DNA from: JBFMHD01 sp040752395 [NCBI: Candidatus Hydrogenedentota bacterium]
GTDB lineage: Bacteria; JBFMHD01
Direction of reading: 5' to 3'
NCBI GenBank assembly: GCA_040752395.1
Contig: JBFMHD010000028.1
Span: 1-17,780, forward strand
Length of the DNA stretch: 17,780 nucleotides
The translations under genes were made by a program, and so were the position numbers. This document shows positions 7,899-13,367 of this stretch, piece by piece. The notes below the pieces were generated by a model. That model did not search any database and was not told the origin of the DNA. It was given only the letters and a program-made list of their open reading frames with translations. Every line of letters begins with the position of its first letter. Position 1 is the first letter of the stretch.

Positions 7899-7980
7899 GA
7901 AGCAAGAAGCAAGAAGCAAGATAACGGAAGAAGTGAGAAGTGAGAGGTATCAGAAAATAGAAGCAAGAGGCAAGAAGCAA
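7899..7980 (-). repeat. Heptamer repeat arrays, inverted copies of the leader element
   Basis: Three GAAGCAA units (7899-7919), then GATAACGGAA, two GTGAGAR units (7933-7946), GTATCAG, then GAAGCAA-GAGGCAA-GAAGCAA (7960-7980) and GACTACGG. The order GAAGCAA array, GATAACGGAAGAAGTGAGA, GGTRTCAG is the same as in 17705-17760, so this is the heptamer part of that element without its ribosome-site end. Unit counts differ between copies (three here and four there; two GTGAGA units here and one there). Confidence 0.85.
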
Positions 7981-8006
7981 GACTACGGAATTCCACTGAA
8001 GACTGA

Positions 8007-8081
8007 GAACGTGTGAAAAAATTAGACTTTTTTAGAAAACAAAGAGTTACCCGGTATTAATGATGATTATTTCACACGTTC
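8007..8081. repeat. 12-bp perfect inverted repeat in leader of the 8111 gene
   Basis: GAACGTGTGAAA (8007-8018) and TTTCACACGTTC (8070-8081) are exact complements, 51 bases apart, ending about 30 bases before the chosen start at 8111. In the transcript this would be a long-loop stem with an inner A/T hairpin just upstream of the ribosome site. Confidence 0.75.
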
Positions 8082-8110
8082 TGAGGGAATACGTTTTTGT
8101 GAGGTTAATT

Positions 8111-9547
8111 ATGTTAAAGAAATCATTTATCTATCTACTTTTTATATTTTTTATTTCTGTTCCGCTTTTTGCCGAGTCTACTCAAGAAATAGGGAAAGTT
8201 GTTTTTGTTAAAGGTGATGAGTTTTATTTTGATATTGGCGAGACCACGGGTTTACGGCCCGGAATGAACGTTGAGGTATATAAGATAGGTTCTGAGATAA
8301 AAGACCCGAATACAGATGCTATTTTAGGCTATGAGGAAGAAAAAATAGCCAGCGGTGAAGTTATATTCGTTCGGGAACAGATAAGTTGTGCCAAAGCTAA
8401 AGACCTCTCGGCCTCCATCCAGATAAATGTAGGTGACAAAGTTGTCGCTTATCTTTTTTCGCCAGCAAAAGACGAGATTGAAGGTTATGCAGGCCCATTA
8501 CTATATAAAACAGCTCCAACAAGTCCTGATGTTATTGCAGAGTTTCTCATAGATAAATTCGAGGCAAAAGATTTTACACTTGGCGATTTTAACGGCGATG
8601 GTAGAAAAGAGATAGCTGTTACTAATGGTGAAGACATATTGTTTTATACTTATTACGGTGCTAAATTTATGCATTACTATACTTTCAAGGGCCCCTGGAA
8701 CGCTAAATTTATTGATGTTTCAGCCGGTGATTTCAATGCAAATCAAAAAGATGAATTATTCGTTACAAATAAGCCCGGAAATTTCACTCAGCTACTCGTT
8801 TATGAATTCGATACTAACAAGAACGAGTTAATTGAACTTTTTAAAACTAAAAATCGGTATGCAAATGTTGTTACGCTTAATCGTGAAAAAATACTGCTTG
8901 GCCAGGAATACGGATATACAAGCCCATTTATAGGACCTGTTCTGAGATTAATATGGAAAGGAACAAATCTAACGGGTCGAAAAATGAATCTGCCTCATGT
9001 TGATTCTTTATATGGTTTTCTACCACTGGACTTTACTGGCGACGGGTTTGACGAGTATGCTGCTCTTGATAGAGACGACTTTTTGAGACTCTATAATTCA
9101 AATAATAAAGAGATATATAAATCGCCAATGAAATACGGTGGCTCTAATATCAAAATTATCGCACGTGATAGAAAAACACAAGGATATAAAATAGATTTAA
9201 TAAGAAAAGATGACCTCGATGGTGATTTAATCCAGGAAATAATCGCTGTAAAAAATATCAGACTTATGGATAGCGCACTTTTTGCTTTAAAAGGTGGTTT
9301 GAACCCGTTCAGAGATAGCCAGATCTTTGGCCTGAAATATAAAATGGGGATGCTTGAGGTAATATGGGAAACCCAGAAACTCGGTGGTTATATATGTAAT
9401 CTTGAAATAACTGATATTAATGAAGATAATAAAAAAGACCTGCTTATCTGTATTATTACTGACTTTGATAAAAAAGGTAAATCTGTACTTCGGGCATTTG
9501 ATTTAAAAACATTACAGCTAAAAAAAACTTCTGAAACCACTAAATAG
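8111..9547 (+). CDS. Secreted FlgT-C-like / FG-GAP repeat protein
   Basis: 478 residues from the ATG at 8111, chosen because it follows GTGAGGTT by a few bases and begins a clear signal peptide (MLKKSFIYLLFIFFISVPLF, cleaved after about AES). A start at 8060 would place 17 odd residues before it and lie inside the inverted repeat. Residues about 27-105 resemble the FlgT C-terminal-type small beta domain (GKVVFVKGDEFYFDIG, then GLRPGMNVEVY, then IASGEVIFV). The rest has at least five FG-GAP/VCBS-type calcium-loop repeats: GDFNGDGRKEIAV (about 157), GDFNANQKDELFV (208), LDFTGDGFDEYAA (306), DDLDGDLIQEIIA (367) and TDINEDNKKDLLI (434). These are typical of a beta-propeller outside the cytoplasm. 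Function unknown; possibly envelope or surface assembly. The glycosyltransferase gene starts 11 bases after its stop, so they are probably cotranscribed. Confidence 0.8.
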   Translation: MLKKSFIYLLFIFFISVPLFAESTQEIGKVVFVKGDEFYFDIGETTGLRPGMNVEVYKIGSEIKDPNTDAILGYEEEKIASGEVIFVREQISCAKAKDLSASIQINVGDKVVAYLFSPAKDEIEGYAGPLLYKTAPTSPDVIAEFLIDKFEAKDFTLGDFNGDGRKEIAVTNGEDILFYTYYGAKFMHYYTFKGPWNAKFIDVSAGDFNANQKDELFVTNKPGNFTQLLVYEFDTNKNELIELFKTKNRYANVVTLNREKILLGQEYGYTSPFIGPVLRLIWKGTNLTGRKMNLPHVDSLYGFLPLDFTGDGFDEYAALDRDDFLRLYNSNNKEIYKSPMKYGGSNIKIIARDRKTQGYKIDLIRKDDLDGDLIQEIIAVKNIRLMDSALFALKGGLNPFRDSQIFGLKYKMGMLEVIWETQKLGGYICNLEITDINEDNKKDLLICIITDFDKKGKSVLRAFDLKTLQLKKTSETTK

Positions 9548-9558
9548 CAGGTGACTAA

Positions 9559-10674
9559 ATGCGGCTATGTGTTATATGTCCTACGTTCCAGCCTTCAAAA
9601 ATACCCTGCGGCGTTGGTGATTACACAACTATACTTGTTAATCATATCTCAAAACTACACAAATTAGAGATCACAGTAATTTCATCAAAACATTATACAG
9701 GTGAGAAAAATGATTGTATTATAACAAATTACGAATTAAATAAAACATTGGGAATTATTAAATTATTCTTTTTTCTATATAAACAAAGATTTGATATATT
9801 ACTTATTGAATACTCACCTCCTCTTTATGATAAATTTTTATTCATCATAAACTTAGTACCTCTTTTGAGACTCTTTACAAAAACTAAAATTATATTTTCT
9901 TTCCATACTCTTTATGGGAATTTCTTATCAAAACTTATGCTTATACCTGCTCTTATTTTTTCTTGCCATCTAATTTCTACGAACGAGGAGATAGATGCCA
10001 TATTTGAGAAAAGACTTAGATTTTTTAAATATAAACTCTCATCAATACCAATAGGCTCAAATATCTTCCCTTTAACTATGAACCTGTCAATCGGTGATCT
10101 CGGGAAATCTTTAGGATTAAAAGAGAATATTTTAACTCTTATATATTTTGGTTTTTATTATCCTGGCAAAGATATAGATATTTTTATCAAAGCTTTGAAA
10201 ATTTTAAAAGAAAAAGGATTGGATTTTCAGTGCATCTTTGCCGGTAGTAAATGGCCATACACACCTCAATATTATGATGAAATGAAAAAACTCTGCACTC
10301 TTTTAAATCTGGATTCACATTGTATCTGGACAGGTTACCTACCACCCGAAAAAGTAGCTTTGTATCTATCTATCGCTGACATCTCTGTTAACCCTTCAAG
10401 CGCTGGCTTAACCTCAAGAAATGGCAGTGTAATGGCATCAGTAGTATTTAATATACCAATAATCGGCACAAATGTTAAAACCTCAAAATACTTTATTGAT
10501 AATAAGACCTGTTTATTATTTGAAGCCAGGAATTGTGTTGAGCTTGCTTCCTGTATCATAAAACTATCGCAAAATAAAGAACTTTATAATACCATAAAAT
10601 CTAATCTAAAAGAACTATCTAATATCTTTGACTGGGATAAAATAGCAGAAGAACACTGTAAATTATTTGAGTGA
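9559..10674 (+). CDS. GT4-like (GT-B fold) glycosyltransferase
   Basis: 371 residues. It transfers a sugar from an activated donor, probably a nucleotide sugar, to an unknown acceptor. The N-terminal half has the GT-B start RLCVICPTF and the GVGDYT loop (residues 18-23), then IEYSPP and FSFHT segments. The C-terminal half has YFGFYYPGKDIDIFIKAL, IFAGSKW and GYLPPEKVALYLSIADI, as in GT4 enzymes. The usual donor-site E-x7-E motif is absent: that position reads SSAGLTSRNGSVMAS, like the subgroup with an RRG/RNG-S-L-M-A version. The start follows AGGTGA by four bases. It is probably cotranscribed with the secreted propeller gene upstream. A hydrophobic stretch near residues 90-130 may mediate membrane association (inference). 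Confidence 0.85.
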   Translation: MRLCVICPTFQPSKIPCGVGDYTTILVNHISKLHKLEITVISSKHYTGEKNDCIITNYELNKTLGIIKLFFFLYKQRFDILLIEYSPPLYDKFLFIINLVPLLRLFTKTKIIFSFHTLYGNFLSKLMLIPALIFSCHLISTNEEIDAIFEKRLRFFKYKLSSIPIGSNIFPLTMNLSIGDLGKSLGLKENILTLIYFGFYYPGKDIDIFIKALKILKEKGLDFQCIFAGSKWPYTPQYYDEMKKLCTLLNLDSHCIWTGYLPPEKVALYLSIADISVNPSSAGLTSRNGSVMASVVFNIPIIGTNVKTSKYFIDNKTCLLFEARNCVELASCIIKLSQNKELYNTIKSNLKELSNIFDWDKIAEEHCKLFE

Positions 10675-10793
10675 ATGAATTTCGACTCCTCATCCTAAGA
10701 CCCCTGACTCTGAGCACTACACCTATAACCATGTTAGTCGACATTCTGCATAATGTTAAATTGGAAATTTTAGCCCGTTAGATTTTGTTTATC
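10675..10793. other. Gap between glycosyltransferase and the leader element of ppx
   Basis: No gene, terminator or tRNA was seen. A short ACATT/AATGT hairpin (10741-10756) is too small to call. The stretch around 10690-10720 (GACTCCTCATCCTAAGACCC) may be decayed repeat material, but I cannot align it to a specific unit. Confidence 0.4.
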
Positions 10794-10846
10794 TTGCCTC
10801 TTGCTTTTACTTGATATTATTATAGTTACAGCGTTTTTCAGAGGAG
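10794..10846 (+). repeat. Heptamer leader element copy, with ribosome-site end, upstream of ppx
   Basis: TTGCCTC (10794-10800) and TTGCTTT (10801-10807), then a single-copy part (ACTTGATATTATTATAGTTA, then CAGCG) ending TTTTTCAGAGGAG at 10846. The same order and nearly the same sequence occur before dus and dnaB. Here the AGAGGAG is about 30 bases before the chosen ppx ATG, too far for direct use. The intervening DNA holds another heptamer array. Confidence 0.85.
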
Positions 10847-10860
10847 TAAAAATAAATTTG

Positions 10861-10881
10861 CGATTTACAATTTACAATGGA
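10861..10881 (+). repeat. Heptamer array CRATTTA spanning the ppx start codon
   Basis: CGATTTA (10861-10867), CAATTTA (10868-10874), CAATGGA (10875-10881). The third, mutated unit contains the ATG chosen as the ppx start. The array separates the AGAGGAG of the leader element from the gene, as if inserted between them. Confidence 0.55.
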
Positions 10882-11836
10882 GCAAAATGACAAAATGTCT
10901 GAATTATACTCAAGTATCGATCTTGGAACTAACACATTGCGACTCTTAATAGCAGAATTCAAATACCCATATTTACAGCCCATTGAGATGCTTATCTCTA
11001 TGCCACGAATCGGCGCTGATCTTATTAATACAAACTATATTGATACAAACTCATTAAAAAGAACTATTCATTACTTAAGAGTTTATTCTAAAATATTGAA
11101 TAATTATTCAATAAAAAACCCTATCTGTTTTGCTACCGCTTCTCTACGTTATGCGAAAAATAAAAATACTGTTCTACAAAAAATTAAGAAAGCCACAGAT
11201 CTCGAATTCACTGCAATTAGCGGTGAGAAAGAAGGCTATTTATCATTTCTTGGTGCCACTTATTCGCTTGGTTCAAAATTTAAAGAAAAATTAGTTATGG
11301 TTATAGATATAGGTGGTGGTTCAACTGAATTGTCAGTTGGTTATCCCTGCAGGAAACCAATTATCAGTCATAGTCTTCGGCTTGGCTCCTGTATGCTATG
11401 CGAAAAATTCAACCTATTCGAATACCCTGATAAAAAATCTATACTCAATGCAAAAGAATATATCATCGAGCAAATTAAAACTTTGAAAAAATTTCAATTT
11501 ACCCATTTAATAGGTGTTGCCGGAACAATTACTACATTAAAAACAATCAGTTTGAAACTTGAAATATATAAAAAATCACTTATACAGAACTCCACGCTGT
11601 CATTAAACGAGGTCTCTGAAATATATAATTTAGTAAAAATATTATCAATAAAACAAAGACTCTCTATGAAAGGGTTACCAGAGGGTAGAGCTGATGTGAT
11701 TATTGGTGGAAGTCTTATTACAAAAACAATACTTGAATACTTTGACGTTAATTCATTAATAGTTTCTGATGAGGACATAATGTATGGTGTTATATACGAA
11801 AAAGTAGGAACTAAGAAAGCCGGGTGTAGTCCGTAG
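10877..11836 (+). CDS. Exopolyphosphatase / pppGpp phosphatase family (Ppx/GppA)
   Basis: 319 residues, the short two-domain form without the C-terminal HD-like part. These enzymes remove phosphate from polyphosphate or from pppGpp; which substrate applies cannot be told here. Seen motifs of the ASKHA fold: SSIDLGTNTLRLLI (residues 12-25, phosphate 1), CFATASLRYAKN (catalytic Glu lies downstream in SGEKEGYLSFLG), VIDIGGGSTELSVG (phosphate 2), GVAGTITTLKTI, and MKGLPEGRADVIIGG. The start is uncertain: ATG 10877 lies within a heptamer array without its own ribosome site, while ATG 10895 (MSELYSSIDLG) has GGAG 12 bases upstream and would fit the family better. The last residues (about AGCSP) and the stop codon lie in the repeat element upstream of dus, so the native C-terminus seems to have been replaced. 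Confidence 0.9.
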   Translation: MEQNDKMSELYSSIDLGTNTLRLLIAEFKYPYLQPIEMLISMPRIGADLINTNYIDTNSLKRTIHYLRVYSKILNNYSIKNPICFATASLRYAKNKNTVLQKIKKATDLEFTAISGEKEGYLSFLGATYSLGSKFKEKLVMVIDIGGGSTELSVGYPCRKPIISHSLRLGSCMLCEKFNLFEYPDKKSILNAKEYIIEQIKTLKKFQFTHLIGVAGTITTLKTISLKLEIYKKSLIQNSTLSLNEVSEIYNLVKILSIKQRLSMKGLPEGRADVIIGGSLITKTILEYFDVNSLIVSDEDIMYGVIYEKVGTKKAGCSP

Positions 11837-11936
11837 CCTGTAGCCTGTAGCCCGTCCTGACACCTCTCACTTCTTCCGTTATCTTGCTTCTTGCCTCTAC
11901 TTGATATCATTAGAGTTACAATGTTTTTCAGAGGAG
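11826..11936 (+). repeat. Heptamer leader element copy, with ribosome-site end, upstream of dus
   Basis: Starts AGTCC, then GTAGCCT x2 and GTAGCCC (11833-11853), GTCCTGACACCTCTCACTTC, TTCCGTTATC, TTGCTTC-TTGCCTC (11884-11897), then the single-copy part and TTTTTCAGAGGAG (to 11936), six bases before the dus ATG. It aligns over its whole length with the minus strand of 17666-17780. The main differences are array unit numbers (two TTGCYTC here and four there; three GTAGCC here and two there). Confidence 0.92.
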
Positions 11937-11941
11937 ATGAT

Positions 11942-13042
11942 ATGCACCACCAGGCTTTATTTAATCAGAATAAAACACCTGTCTTTCTCGCACCTATGGC
12001 AGGAGTTTACGATTATCCAGTAAGAAGACTTTATAGAGAAGTCTTTGATAAACTAAAATCAAATCAAAACGATTCTTTGTATTGTTTTACCGAACTATTA
12101 AGTGCAAAGGCTTTATCTCTTAAAGATAAAAAAACTCTCTCCCTGATACCTAAAGACGAAATAAATACGAGTATCCAGCTTTTTGGTAGTTGCGAATATG
12201 ATTTTCTAAAAGCATTAGAATTTTTACAAAATAATGGAATCAATAAACCCGTTGATATAAATCTTGGTTGCTCTGTAAAAAAAGTAATGAAATCAGGTGC
12301 CGGGATTAAATTAATGGAATCACCTGATAATCTAGTTGGTATTATAAAAACTATTAAATCTCTTTTTAAACTCCCGGTCTCAGTAAAAGCAAGACTTGGT
12401 TATAAAGAAGTATTAATACTTAAAATCGCGCCTTATTTAGAAGAAGCAGGATTGGATTTTATAACATTACACCCAAGACTCGGTAAAGAAACATACGCCA
12501 ATAAACCGAGATGGGAATATATAAAATTATTAAAAGATACTCTTAAAATCCCTGTTATAGGTAACGGTAATATTACTAACACAAAACAAGCAAAAGAAAT
12601 GCTTATTCTAACAAATTGTGATGGTATTATGATAGGTCGTGGTGCTATGGGTTTATTTGATCTTCCTTATATTATATATAGTTCCATAAATGAGGCAGTG
12701 CCTCAACCCATTCTGCCATCTGATAGCTGCTATCCCATATCGCAAGAACAAACTGTACTCGCAAAAATAAAAAGTTCTGCTGAGAAAGAGACGGATGAGG
12801 CAGTGCCTCAACCCAAAATGCTATCTATCTCAGAAAGAATAAAGCTCTTTTATACCCTTATAAACTATTATCTTGAGGAATATAAAGAGAAAAAAGCCCT
12901 GGTTCAAATACGAAAACATCTATGCTGGGGTATAAAATTCTTCAAAGGAGCTAAAACTATTCGGCCAGAGATTATGGCAGCTGACTCAGTTGAAGAGATT
13001 CTTAAAATCATCTCCAGACTCGAAGTATATCTGAATTATTAA
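11942..13042 (+). CDS. dus: tRNA-dihydrouridine synthase with an in-frame repeat-derived insert
   Basis: FMN enzyme that reduces uridines in tRNA to dihydrouridine. 366 residues from ATG 11942, five bases after GAGGAG; upstream in-frame starts lie inside the repeat and are rejected. Seen: PVFLAPMAGVYDYPVRR (TIM-barrel entry), QLFGS, NLGCSVKKVMKSGAG with catalytic Cys110, VSVKARLGY, ITLHPR (His178), PVIGNGNI (residues 204-211) and IMIGRGAMGLFDLPY, then the helical C-terminal domain with QIRKHLCWGIKFFKG. DusB-like, but the subtype is not certain. Residues about 250-292 have no counterpart in Dus as I know it. They are encoded by DNA with two 21-base direct repeats and several palindromes, described separately. 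Confidence 0.93.
   Translation: MHHQALFNQNKTPVFLAPMAGVYDYPVRRLYREVFDKLKSNQNDSLYCFTELLSAKALSLKDKKTLSLIPKDEINTSIQLFGSCEYDFLKALEFLQNNGINKPVDINLGCSVKKVMKSGAGIKLMESPDNLVGIIKTIKSLFKLPVSVKARLGYKEVLILKIAPYLEEAGLDFITLHPRLGKETYANKPRWEYIKLLKDTLKIPVIGNGNITNTKQAKEMLILTNCDGIMIGRGAMGLFDLPYIIYSSINEAVPQPILPSDSCYPISQEQTVLAKIKSSAEKETDEAVPQPKMLSISERIKLFYTLINYYLEEYKEKKALVQIRKHLCWGIKFFKGAKTIRPEIMAADSVEEILKIISRLEVYLNY
12690..12815 (+). repeat. In-frame insert in dus: two 21-base direct repeats with palindromes
   Basis: The repeat ATGAGGCAGTGCCTCAACCC(A) stands at 12690-12710 and 12795-12815, offset 105 bases (35 codons), so both encode EAVPQP. Its core TGAGGCA-G-TGCCTCA is a perfect palindrome. Between them, GATAGC-T-GCTATC (12722-12734) is a second palindrome. 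The block falls between the FMN barrel and the helical domain, a position where an exposed loop could be tolerated. Confidence 0.85.
12874..12898 (+). repeat. Direct repeat, left copy (in dus 3' part)
   Basis: 25 bases identical at 24 positions to 13274-13298, exactly 400 bases away. Here it encodes EEYKEKKA within the dus helical domain and is clearly native coding sequence. Confidence 0.85.
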
Positions 13043-13084
13043 TCAAATAAAAATTCAATAGACAGAAAGAGTCAATCCTTTATT

Positions 13085-13276
13085 ATGTCAAATCATATTT
13101 CTTGCGGCAAGAGTTTATTGGACGATATTTTGAAAAACGTTTCAGTGCTAGTTCTTCCCGAACCAAATAACCGCTATTCCAAGACTGAGAGTACATCCAT
13201 ACTGAATTTTGTCCGTCAGGGTGGTGGACTTTTACTCACAGCAGACCATATTGGGTCTGATAGGGTGAATGGGTGA
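13085..13276 (+). pseudogene. Remnant of a secreted-protein domain resembling a ThuA/DUF4350-like amidotransferase fold
   Basis: 63 residues with a coherent motif, VLVLPEPNNRYSKTESTSILNFVRQGGGLLLTADHIGSDRVNG (residues 21-63). This resembles the GGGLLL-ADH-xxSDR segment of class-I glutamine-amidotransferase-like domains in secreted proteins, where a DGWDS-type continuation would be expected (from memory, not searched). It stops right after VNG, where the 25-base direct repeat begins. It lacks both an N-terminal region and a C-terminal half, and has no ribosome site. I read it as an internal fragment left by a deletion or import; a functional small protein is unlikely. Confidence 0.6.
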
Positions 13277-13298
13277 AGAATATAAAGAGAAAAAAGCC
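13274..13298 (+). repeat. Direct repeat, right copy (at the end of the remnant)
   Basis: 24 of 25 bases equal 12874-12898. The remnant's stop codon TGA (13274-13276) is its first three bases, so the remnant is cut exactly at the repeat border. Confidence 0.85.
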
Positions 13299-13367
13299 AG
13301 TTACTATAAATATTAAAGATTTTGCCTTCTTAAGTCGATTTAAATAATAGAGATTTTCTAATAAAAT

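Larger units (their letters stand above)
7685..8110. other. 426-base divergent intergenic region between gatC and the FlgT-like/FG-GAP gene
   Basis: Holds a putative gatC promoter (7719-7747, minus), a putative plus-strand promoter (7821-7850), three heptamer arrays (7899-7980), and a 12-bp inverted repeat (8007-8081). A poly-A/T hairpin (AAAAAATTAGACTTTTTT, about 8015-8032) sits inside the inverted repeat. No RNA gene or additional coding frame could be supported. Confidence 0.7.
13043..13367. other. Stretch without an intact gene: remnant plus direct repeat
   Basis: Contains the gene remnant 13085-13276 and the right copy of the 25-base repeat (13274-13298). A short A/T-rich lead-in to the GGDEF gene follows, with no clear ribosome site and no confident promoter. 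No terminator was seen after dus. Confidence 0.6.

Noticed and set aside
7899-7980. CRISPR array
   Set aside because: The units are seven bases long and contiguous, with no 25-40 base repeats, regular spacers or cas genes.
8060-8110. Longer start of the propeller gene at 8060
   Set aside because: It would place residues before an otherwise perfect signal peptide and overlap the 12-bp inverted repeat.
10741-10756. Terminator after the glycosyltransferase
   Set aside because: Only a five-base A/T-rich stem with no T tract.
11898-11930. A promoter (TTGATA...TACAAT) in the shared leader element
   Set aside because: The spacing is only about 10 bases; no other hexamer pair with 16-18 bases was conserved in all three copies. 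Left open as a question, not annotated.
11891-11941. Longer dus start (TTG 11891 or ATG 11921) inside the repeat
   Set aside because: These codons lie in the leader element, and GAGGAG sits five bases before ATG 11942, which also fits the Dus N-terminus.
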